Assembly (NCBI RefSeq): GCF_003362725.1
Contig: NZ_QKTV01000001.1
Location: 372,001 to 436,000, forward strand
Source: Winogradskyella aurantiaca
GTDB taxonomy: Bacteria > Bacteroidota > Bacteroidia > Flavobacteriales > Flavobacteriaceae
Reading direction: 5' to 3'
Length of the DNA stretch: 64,000 nt
Shown piece by piece: positions 16,810 through 22,985 of this stretch; the first letter of the stretch is position 1; the number at the start of each line of letters is the position of its first letter. A program made the translations under genes and the position numbers. Under the pieces are notes generated by a model, which saw only the letters and a program-made list of their open reading frames with translations, was not told the DNA's origin and did not search any database.

Positions 16810-17238
16810 TTAGTTTTGAGGAATATCAATTATTTCCTCCAAATCACCTTGAAAAAGTTGTGGTGGAATTGTCAAAGTGCCAATTACATTTCCTAAATTC
16901 CCAGTTAATGTAGAAATGAACGAGCGAACATAAGGAAACATTATAGCTGGGGCATTTAGATTAACAAATGATTTTTTTGTTGCATCATCGGTATCTTTTC
17001 CTAATTCAAAAGTTCCAACCGCTACAATAAATAAACTAAAATTCTTTTCGGATTCTAAATTAATTTCTTGGACAATTCTAAAAAAATCAGGATGCTCTTT
17101 TGGATAATGAACCTTAGGATTAAAATTCATTTTAATGTCCATTCCTTCTGTTGTTGGATTTACTTTATCGGATTGAAAATTAACTACAGGAAAGTCTACA
17201 CCGTGAAACTTTAATTTTATTTGTTTATTAATATCCAT
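16810..17238 (-). CDS. SecB-like chaperone of a toxin-antitoxin-chaperone operon (CmdC-like)
   Basis: I start at the ATG at 17238, 4 bp after the antitoxin stop, giving 142 residues; the longer frame (17277) would overlap the antitoxin. The C-terminal half carries the SecB signature: NLNAPAIMFPYVRSFISTLT, then GTLTIPPQLF. Upstream strands FHGVDFPVVNF and LFIVAVGTFEL fit the SecB beta-sheet. SecB-like proteins encoded beside toxin-antitoxin genes hold the antitoxin in a folded, active state. In CmdTAC, phage capsid protein is thought to titrate this chaperone and so free the toxin. Its place as third gene matches that order. Confidence 0.8.
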   Translation of the reverse strand: MDINKQIKLKFHGVDFPVVNFQSDKVNPTTEGMDIKMNFNPKVHYPKEHPDFFRIVQEINLESEKNFSLFIVAVGTFELGKDTDDATKKSFVNLNAPAIMFPYVRSFISTLTGNLGNVIGTLTIPPQLFQGDLEEIIDIPQN

Positions 17239-17242
17239 TAAG

Positions 17243-17485
17243 TTAGGCAGCCAATTTTGGATTATAGGAAGTGTCAAATGAGTTAACTTCTATTTCAAAG
17301 TTAAACGAATTGGATACTGTAACTTTTATTGATTCTTCATTTGAAATTTGACATAACTCACCTTCACCAAAAGATGAAAGAAATTTTTTGAGTCTTTTCT
17401 CTTTTAGCCAATTAGTCAAGCTCTCTTCAGTTTCTAATGAAAGAGCTTTGTCAAGTTTCTCTTCTAATTTTCTTAAGTCTAACAT
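17243..17485 (-). CDS. Probable antitoxin of the SecB-associated system (CmdA-like)
   Basis: This 80-residue protein sits between the putative toxin (1 bp gap) and the SecB-like chaperone (4 bp gap). A helical N-terminus (MLDLRKLEEKLDKALS, NWLKEKRLKKFLSS) is followed by short strands and an exposed-looking tail, NSFDTSYNPKLAA. A short hydrophobic or aromatic C-terminal tail is the usual chaperone-addiction element that SecB-like partners bind. I recognise no sequence family, so the call rests on size, position and partners. Confidence 0.65.
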   Translation of the reverse strand: MLDLRKLEEKLDKALSLETEESLTNWLKEKRLKKFLSSFGEGELCQISNEESIKVTVSNSFNFEIEVNSFDTSYNPKLAA

Positions 17486-17486
17486 C

Positions 17487-18023
17487 TTAATTTAGATTTA
17501 TACACTCTTCTGTTGTTAGGAGTGCAAAGGTACGTATTATTTGGTTTTCATAAACAACTAACTGAATACGCTTTCTGTAAGCAAATGTAAATTTTTTATT
17601 TTTGTATTGAATAGGCTTAACTAACAAATGCCTATCGTTTGTGGGTAAATCTTGAAATAAGATACCACATACTTCATTCCAAGTACCTCTTTCTTTAAAG
17701 TAATCATTTAATTCTTTAAGAGTCGGTTTTTCATTTGTCTTCTTTATGAAAGTCATAGCAACTTTTTCCAATTGTCTTAACCAAAAACGATAATGTTCTT
17801 CATTAAAAACTGTATCAAGAACATTTTCTAAATCAATATCACTTTCATATATTTCATAAAATCCAGTTGCTTTTTTAGCCGTATTTCCCCAATATTCTGC
17901 ATCAAATAACTCATACCAAAAGTATATTCCCTCACCAAGCCAAGCATCATCTCTTGTACATGGAATTGGTTCAGTCAAAGTATGGATTCGACTTTCTTGT
18001 GTATGAAATAATTTTTTAACCAT
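17487..18023 (-). CDS. Putative ADP-ribosyltransferase toxin (CmdT-like)
   Basis: The 178-residue protein has the features of a small ADP-ribosyltransferase: an early His (LFHTQES, His7), DDAWLGEGIYFWYE with the Tyr of an H-Y-x triad (Tyr34) followed by DAEYWG, and a C-terminal strand IQLVVYENQIIR that may hold the third residue. In the described CmdTAC system the toxin ADP-ribosylates mRNA and halts translation during phage infection. The operon order toxin-antitoxin-SecB-like is the same here. The gene starts 31 bp inside the cassette. Activity is inferred from motif and context; another NAD-binding toxin is possible. Confidence 0.65.
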   Translation of the reverse strand: MVKKLFHTQESRIHTLTEPIPCTRDDAWLGEGIYFWYELFDAEYWGNTAKKATGFYEIYESDIDLENVLDTVFNEEHYRFWLRQLEKVAMTFIKKTNEKPTLKELNDYFKERGTWNEVCGILFQDLPTNDRHLLVKPIQYKNKKFTFAYRKRIQLVVYENQIIRTFALLTTEECINLN

Positions 18024-18053
18024 ATTGAAATATAGTATTTAGTTTTTAATTAC

Positions 18054-18246
18054 ACACAACGGTTTAGCTATGATGACGTTGCGGTTGGCAACGCAGCGTA
18101 GCGCCAATTGCGCAGCTATTGGTTTTTCTAACCGGTAGCGAAGCGCGTTGCATTACGCAAATGTTCATGCTTTAGTTTATTGATTAAATGTAGGAATAAA
18201 TATCAAATCACCTAAAAAGTAGCAATGCATTATAGGTGTTGTTGTA
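18054..18246 (-). repeat. attC-like site 6 (193 bp, type B)
   Basis: The boxes are ACACAAC and GTTGTAC. TTTAGCTATGATGACGTTGC pairs loosely with GCAATGCATTATAGG. It shares its central segment with sites 4 and 5. Confidence 0.8.
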
Positions 18247-18257
18247 CGCAGTTTTTA

Positions 18258-19007
18258 TTAAGAGTCGACTGAGTCAGAGACTATTTTGACGACATTAATT
18301 ACATTAATTGTACTAATAACACACAATTCCGCAAATCTTTTATCTGCATCTAATTTATGGGTTGTTTTATTCATTACGTCTACTGAGTCAGAAACTAGAT
18401 TAATACTTGATTCTGCCACTTTACGTAATTCTTTGTTGGATTTTCCCTTTAATTCTGTCGCCACATATGTGTTTAGTTGATTTTTGAATTTGCCATCATA
18501 AACTTCTATTTTCGGATCATTTGGAACGTGCTTCTCTTTAATAAAAACCTCACGAGCCAGTTTGTCCATTATTGTTCTTGATGTATTTCCAATATTTTGG
18601 TAGTCAACTGAGTCAACACTCTTTTTCAATGAATCAACTAATTTTTTTTGAAGTTCATTTATTTCGTCCCATTGTGTTTTGACCAATACAACGTCGATTT
18701 GATTTACTTCAAGTTTTGACATATCTAAAATCCAATCAATTGAATCAATCATGTAATCCGTGGATTTGTTGATACGCTCTTTTGTTTCTTTTTCAAAAAG
18801 ATATTTTGACTCGAAATATTTATAATATATACTTGGAATAGTATATATCTTAAGGTCATATGCATTCGGGAATTGCCTGTGATTCCAGTGTTCCTTAAAT
18901 ACGAACCGAGAATTATCAATGATCTCACAATGAAGGGTCTCATTCAACGCTTTAGAAATCTCTTTGAGAATATGTTTAATCTTGGTATTTGTTGATTTTC
19001 CAATCAT
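18258..19007 (-). CDS. Unknown cassette protein (possible defence-type helical protein)
   Basis: The start is the ATG at 19007, because the longer frame begins with TTG inside the repeat. The 249-residue cytosolic protein has an alpha/beta N-terminal half (ISKALNETLHCEIIDN, YDLKIYTIPSIYYKYF), then a region rich in charged helices. Its last ~60 residues (KELRKVAESSINLV, then a His/Asp pair and a long hydrophobic helix) loosely resemble C-terminal helical domains seen in abortive-infection proteins. I do not recognise a family. It is the only gene of its cassette. Confidence 0.55.
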   Translation of the reverse strand: MIGKSTNTKIKHILKEISKALNETLHCEIIDNSRFVFKEHWNHRQFPNAYDLKIYTIPSIYYKYFESKYLFEKETKERINKSTDYMIDSIDWILDMSKLEVNQIDVVLVKTQWDEINELQKKLVDSLKKSVDSVDYQNIGNTSRTIMDKLAREVFIKEKHVPNDPKIEVYDGKFKNQLNTYVATELKGKSNKELRKVAESSINLVSDSVDVMNKTTHKLDADKRFAELCVISTINVINVVKIVSDSVDS

Positions 19008-19019
19008 TATTTTAATTGC

Positions 19020-19151
19020 GTACAACGGTTCGGCTATGATTTCGGCGTGGAATCGTTCGTAAGAACTATTCCGCAGTAAAATCAGCCGTTTGTATTGTTT
19101 TAGTATTCATATTAGTTCTCCAGCCACGCTGAATTATAGCCATTGTTGGCA
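19020..19151 (-). repeat. attC-like site 7 (132 bp, type A)
   Basis: The boxes are GTACAAC and GTTGGCA. GGCTATGATTTCGGCGTGG pairs with CCACGCTGAATTATAGCC. Compared with sites 3 and 8, the GTTGTGG/CCACAAT pair is replaced by GGCGTGG/CCACGCT, so both arms changed together. Confidence 0.85.
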
Positions 19152-19160
19152 ATAGTGTTT

Positions 19161-19517
19161 TTATTTTATTTTTTCAGTTAATTCAGCAACAATATTCCTC
19201 AAATCCTTTTCTTTTGTCAAGTCAAAAATGTCATTTAAATAACTTATACTTTCTAATTCCCAAGCATTTTGTAAAACGTTCTGTTTATAATGTCTTGAAA
19301 GTTTATTTAAACTTGATTTAGTTATTATTCCACCAACGGTTTTTTCTAACGCGGAAATAAAGCTATCTAATGTGTCAAAAGATGTTCGCCAATCTCTTTC
19401 CGCTTCAAGGATTTTTTGAGCAATCTTTTTGTCGACTTCAGTTGCAGTTTGACTTTCCGCAACGAAGTCAAATAATTGGTCAAAAGTCAAGTTGTTATAA
19501 TCTCTTAGAATGGCCAT
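19161..19517 (-). CDS. Unknown cassette protein, all-helical
   Basis: The 118-residue cytosolic protein is predicted largely helical (QLFDFVAESQTA, KKIAQKILEAERDW, TLDSFISALEK). No family is recognised. It overlaps the end of the upstream secreted-protein gene by 13 bp, so the two are translationally coupled within one cassette, as in effector-immunity or toxin-antitoxin pairs; nothing in the sequence proves either. Confidence 0.6.
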   Translation of the reverse strand: MAILRDYNNLTFDQLFDFVAESQTATEVDKKIAQKILEAERDWRTSFDTLDSFISALEKTVGGIITKSSLNKLSRHYKQNVLQNAWELESISYLNDIFDLTKEKDLRNIVAELTEKIK

Positions 19518-19987
19518 CCATTAATCATTTTATAATTCGTTTTCGGGTCAAATTCAATTCCGATTTCTTTTTTCGGATTCCATTGTTGATTTATATAGTC
19601 CGCTGGATTGTTGGTTATGTCAGTCCAGTTAGTGTTTGGGAAAACATAAAGTTTCCAATGGTCAGAATCCCAAGTGCCATACAGTTTTTCATTCGGCAAG
19701 TAGAGTAGGATGTATGCAGGGTCGAAATGTTCGCATTGGTCAGTCAGATTAATTGAGGGGATTTCGTAATAAGATTTTCCGCTAATATTTCCTTCAATCC
19801 ATATTTTTCCGAGTTCCAATTTGTCAAAGTCAACAATTCCGACAAAGTCAGGTTCCACAGTTTTGTGGTCGTAAATCAATTCCGATTTTGCTTTTAGAAA
19901 TTCAGTTAAGTCTTTGGGTAAATCCATATTCTGTCCAAATATTGGGTAGGCAATTAAATAAACTAAGATTATGATTCCTTTGCGCAT
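19505..19987 (-). CDS. Unknown secreted cassette protein
   Basis: The start is the ATG at 19987, giving a signal peptide MRKGIIILVYLIAYPIFGQ; 19996 is an alternative. The mature ~142 residues are rich in Trp, Tyr, Asp and Asn (WDSDHWKLYVFPNTNW, YINQQWNPK), typical of compact secreted beta proteins. No family is recognised. It is the first gene of a two-gene cassette and overlaps the helical protein downstream. Confidence 0.6.
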   Translation of the reverse strand: MRKGIIILVYLIAYPIFGQNMDLPKDLTEFLKAKSELIYDHKTVEPDFVGIVDFDKLELGKIWIEGNISGKSYYEIPSINLTDQCEHFDPAYILLYLPNEKLYGTWDSDHWKLYVFPNTNWTDITNNPADYINQQWNPKKEIGIEFDPKTNYKMINGWPF

Positions 19988-19999
19988 TTCTGACATTAT

Positions 20000-20130
20000 T
20001 GCCAACGGTCTCGGCTATGATTTCGTTGTGGAATCATCCGCAGGATTATTCCGCTCGCAAATCAGCCGTAGATTTATACTTTTATTTTGGCGTGGTACAA
20101 TACCACAATGAATTATAGCCATTGTTGTAA
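20000..20130 (-). repeat. attC-like site 8 (131 bp, type A)
   Basis: The boxes are TGCCAAC and GTTGTAA. The arms are almost identical to site 3, with only a few differences in the loop, indicating a single resident type. Confidence 0.8.
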
Positions 20131-20967
20131 CCAGTATTTTTTTCTCAATTTATTTAGTTTCACTTTTTTTTCACTTCTATACTCGTACGAATCTGAATAA
20201 TAATCGTCTTGGTATAATTTTAGATTATCCCAATTCGAGAAACTCTGATTGTCTTTATCTGAACGATAAGTCGGTATTACCTTTAAATTTCCAACTTTTT
20301 CGAAGTTTATTTCAGAGTTTTTGTAGTGTTGTGCGTAGTACCAACTTATTTGTTCTTTCGGTTTGAACTCTTTGCTGATTTGCTGTTCAAGTGCAAACAG
20401 AATATTTGCTTTTTCAAAGTCCTGTGCGGTAGGTTTATCCGACATTTTTATATCAGTAACTGCAATTAAATTAAGTCCGAATTCAGACTCTTTTTCTGAT
20501 TCAAGTACAAATGCTCCACAATAATCGCCATCACTTAATCTAAAGGCTAAACAATCTCCTTTTTCGAAAATAGCATCTCTTAATTTTTTTACTTTTCTTT
20601 TTCGAGCGGTTTTCTTTTCGATTGATATTTTTTTTAGAAAGTCTACTAAAACTTTTCTTCGCTTGGTCAAATCCGATTTCGAAGCGTCAAGTTCTTTCCA
20701 TAATTCAATGTCCTTTTCGGATTCCACAATGTCTTTAATTCGACTGTAGATTTTCGGGTCAAGAGCTTTACATTCCCATTGAGATTTTGCTATAGTAATC
20801 CAAAAATTATTTTCGTCTTCGTGAGAGTTAATTAATTCTTTATTTTCTTTAATTAACTTTTCGGTTATGGCAGAAACTTCCATTCCTTGATTGTATAATT
20901 CAAAGAATTCATAATTGATGTCTTCATAAACGTCATTTGAAGAAATTCCTGTTCCCCAAGTTCCCAT
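20113..20967 (-). CDS. Unknown cassette protein with DUF4259-like N-terminus
   Basis: The 284-residue cytosolic protein opens with MGTWGTGISSNDVYEDINYE, the start motif of DUF4259-like proteins. A long, very Lys/Glu-rich middle follows (residues ~95-130, KKTARKRKVKKLRDAIF), then a beta-rich part with DCLAFRLSDGDYCGAFVL. Function unknown. It is the first cassette on the minus strand. The frame's last few codons run into attC-like site 8 (repeat ends at 20130, stop at 20113), so the stop sits inside the repeat. The start is 20 bp from the array edge. Confidence 0.6.
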   Translation of the reverse strand: MGTWGTGISSNDVYEDINYEFFELYNQGMEVSAITEKLIKENKELINSHEDENNFWITIAKSQWECKALDPKIYSRIKDIVESEKDIELWKELDASKSDLTKRRKVLVDFLKKISIEKKTARKRKVKKLRDAIFEKGDCLAFRLSDGDYCGAFVLESEKESEFGLNLIAVTDIKMSDKPTAQDFEKANILFALEQQISKEFKPKEQISWYYAQHYKNSEINFEKVGNLKVIPTYRSDKDNQSFSNWDNLKLYQDDYYSDSYEYRSEKKVKLNKLRKKYWLQQWL

Positions 20968-21000
20968 AGGCGTTTTTCAATATTGGTTACAACAATTTGA

Positions 21001-21018
21001 TAAACACAATTGTGTTTA
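21001..21018. repeat. 18 bp perfect palindrome at the array's upstream edge
   Basis: TAAACACAATTGTGTTTA lies 8 bp outside the last cassette box (TTACAAC, 20987-20993). It is where an attI site or a promoter operator would be expected for minus-strand cassettes. The remaining 260 bp up to the SSB gene contain no gene, only a second palindrome, ACTACCGGTAGT, near 21225-21236. Confidence 0.6.
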
Positions 21019-21279
21019 TATACGTTATATTTTTCCTACTAAGATACATTCTTTTTTTAGGTCTGGAAACTCACGGTATTCTAGTTAAACCATAGGATGC
21101 AGTGGATTTTAGTCACCCCTTTCAAGCAACAACAAACGACAACAAATAATTACAAATGAAATTAAACAGCTACCTACCGACTGTGCTTTTTGACCCAACG
21201 CATCTTTGCCTTGTCGGTAAAAACTACCGGTAGTATTAACTGTTTAACCCGCCTGTAAAGGGCATTAAAATTTTAAATT

Positions 21280-21612
21280 ATGAACACGCTAAGAAACAAA
21301 GTACAGTTGATTGGAAACCTTGGAAACGAACCAGAAATCATCACCTTAGACTCGGGTAAAATGCTGGCAAAATTTGCCATTGCTACCAATGAGAGCTACA
21401 AGAATGCTAAAGGAGAACGTATCACGGATACCCAATGGCACAATATTGTGGCCTGGGGAAAGACCGCCGAAATTGTGGAGAAGTATGTAGGTAAGGGTAA
21501 AGAAGTGGCTATTGAAGGCAAGCTCACCTCCAGAAGTTACGAAACCAAGGAGGGTGAAAAACGCTACGTCACCGAGGTAGTGTGCAACGAACTATTGATG
21601 TTAGGTAAATAA
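21280..21612 (+). CDS. ssb: Short single-stranded DNA-binding protein (SSB)
   Basis: The 110-residue protein is essentially just the OB-fold: NKVQLIGNLGNEPEI, FAIATNESYKNAKGE, TQWHNIVAWGKTAEI, VAIEGKLTSRSYE. The flexible linker and acidic C-terminal tail that recruit partner proteins are absent (it ends NELLMLGK). Short SSBs of this type occur as a second copy in flavobacteria. It follows the cassette array directly, in the opposite direction, and ends at a strong terminator. It would bind ssDNA in repair or recombination. Confidence 0.92.
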   Translation: MNTLRNKVQLIGNLGNEPEIITLDSGKMLAKFAIATNESYKNAKGERITDTQWHNIVAWGKTAEIVEKYVGKGKEVAIEGKLTSRSYETKEGEKRYVTEVVCNELLMLGK

Positions 21613-21639
21613 AAAAAGCGGCTTTAAGCCGCTTTTTTT
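21611..21639. terminator. Bidirectional terminator between ssb and metalloprotease gene
   Basis: The hairpin GCGGCTTTAAGCCGC (21618-21632) is flanked by A7 on the left and T7 on the right, so it can end both the ssb transcript and the convergent one. Confidence 0.9.
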
Positions 21640-21653
21640 CTGTTATAAATGAG

Positions 21654-22943
21654 TTACTGTTTTACAAATTTAATGGTGCTTTGGTCACCAGAAGGTGATG
21701 TAAGCTGTACAAAGTATACCCCATCTTCTAAACGCGATAGTCCGGAAATGGTTAGTTGATTTCCTGAAGCTACTTGTTTAGCTTCCATAACGCTTTGTCC
21801 TGCCATATTAATAATAGCCGTGTCCAATGTAAGTCCCTGTAGGTTGTTACCAATTTGCAATTGCAAACGATTTCTTACCGGATTTTCTATTAGAGCTACG
21901 TCTAAATCATTGTTTGATCCTGTACTTAAGGTAGAACACAAGGCCCAACCCATATCTTCAAAAAAGCCAAGGGTTACTGGCCCGGGATTATGGTTAGCCT
22001 CACCAGGGGATACCGTTTCAGTCATTAAGGAATTAATGTTCACAGACGGAAAAACCGCAGAATCCCAATGGTCGTAACTTTTAAAGAAATCAAAGGTACC
22101 TGGATTGTATGTTTTGGGTTTGGTTCCAGAATTTTCAGCTGTGGCATTGGTGCCATTGCTAAACAAATTATCACTTGTTAACTGTGTGTGCAAGTCGGTT
22201 GATGGGTCTGCAAAACTTAAAATAGCAGCACCCGATCCATTCTCTATAAAACGATCATAGATGGATGGGAAACCTGTTCCAGAATCGCGAATGGAACCTT
22301 CCGTACCATCCGTAATTCCAAATCCAATAAAACCTAGACCATGACCAATTTCATGCAATACCAAGGTTACAAAGTCAATCTCATCAACAGGCGGATTGGC
22401 ATCTGTACCGTAATAAAAATCCATTGAGTCATTAAAACTAATTAGGATATCTACAGAGTCTGTACCTCCAATTTCGGATCCTGTTATCTGCTCAGCCAAA
22501 GCTCTGGCATACAAAGTATCCGGTACTCCAGATCCTGATATGGTAAAGTAACCGTTGGGTTCTGTAAAGGCCACAAGACTGCTCGCTAAATTTGTGAACT
22601 CCACACTTATATTAATGGGCACTGTGGATTCAATGGAGTTTTCCCAAATCTCCATGGCAAAATTAAACGCTGTATCGGCACCTGCTGGAAACGCTGTGGT
22701 AAAAGTAACTTTCAAATCCGAGCAGGCACTGCGGGCACCAGACATGGTTGCTACCAATTCTGGGCTTCTGGGTACAGATGCCGGATTGGAAATGATTTTT
22801 AGCTGATGTTGACTCACCGCATGCGGCACGTCATAAGGGCCTTCAACCGTAATTGATTGCGACCAGCCTAAAGCAGTGGTCATGACAAATGCCAAGGAGA
22901 AACATAAGAGTCGATTCAAAGAATTCCTACTAGTAGTTTTCAT
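21654..22943 (-). CDS. T9SS-exported metalloprotease-like protein
   Basis: The 429-residue protein has a signal peptide (ending GWSQS), then a domain with an HEIGHGLGFIGF motif: His197, Glu198 and His201 would bind zinc and act in catalysis. The usual third ligand of metzincins (HExxHxxGxxH) is Gly here. The last ~80 residues form a type A T9SS sorting domain (ENPVRNRLQLQIG to the final VKQ), so the protein is secreted through the type IX system and probably anchored at the surface. It is a tandem paralogue of the gene at 22986. Confidence 0.85.
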   Translation of the reverse strand: MKTTSRNSLNRLLCFSLAFVMTTALGWSQSITVEGPYDVPHAVSQHQLKIISNPASVPRSPELVATMSGARSACSDLKVTFTTAFPAGADTAFNFAMEIWENSIESTVPINISVEFTNLASSLVAFTEPNGYFTISGSGVPDTLYARALAEQITGSEIGGTDSVDILISFNDSMDFYYGTDANPPVDEIDFVTLVLHEIGHGLGFIGFGITDGTEGSIRDSGTGFPSIYDRFIENGSGAAILSFADPSTDLHTQLTSDNLFSNGTNATAENSGTKPKTYNPGTFDFFKSYDHWDSAVFPSVNINSLMTETVSPGEANHNPGPVTLGFFEDMGWALCSTLSTGSNNDLDVALIENPVRNRLQLQIGNNLQGLTLDTAIINMAGQSVMEAKQVASGNQLTISGLSRLEDGVYFVQLTSPSGDQSTIKFVKQ

Positions 22944-22985
22944 AGGATAATAGATTTAGTTAGTGCTTAATATGGTTTAAAGGAC

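Larger units (their letters stand above)
11012..20993 (-). mobile_element. Integron-like gene cassette array (no integrase)
   Basis: Eight cassettes lie between attC-like repeats, all genes on the minus strand. Each cassette starts and ends with its own complementary pair: TTAGCC/GGCTAA, TTGGCAATA/TATTGCCAA, TTGTGC/GCACAA, TTATCT/AGATAA, TTGTGTGTA/TACACACAA, TTGTACGC/GCGTACAA, TTGGCAATA again, and TTGTAACCA/TGGTTACAA. This is what excision and insertion of circular cassettes at folded attC sites produces, because R' and R'' of each site come from the same circle. Stops lie about 5-30 bp before the repeat in most cassettes. No integrase gene is in the window; the array would be called a cluster of attC sites lacking integrase. 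The boxes keep GTT/AAC but do not follow GTTRRRY. Confidence 0.75.

Noticed and set aside
16810-18023. HigBA-type toxin-antitoxin-chaperone system
   Set aside because: The toxin has no RelE/HigB-like features and the antitoxin has no helix-turn-helix; the ART-like motif and gene order fit CmdTAC better.
11012-20130. Interpreting the 53-195 bp repeats as REP/BIME-type or MITE elements
   Set aside because: REP or MITE copies would not make the two ends of each intervening gene block complementary to each other while differing from block to block; the cassette model explains this directly.
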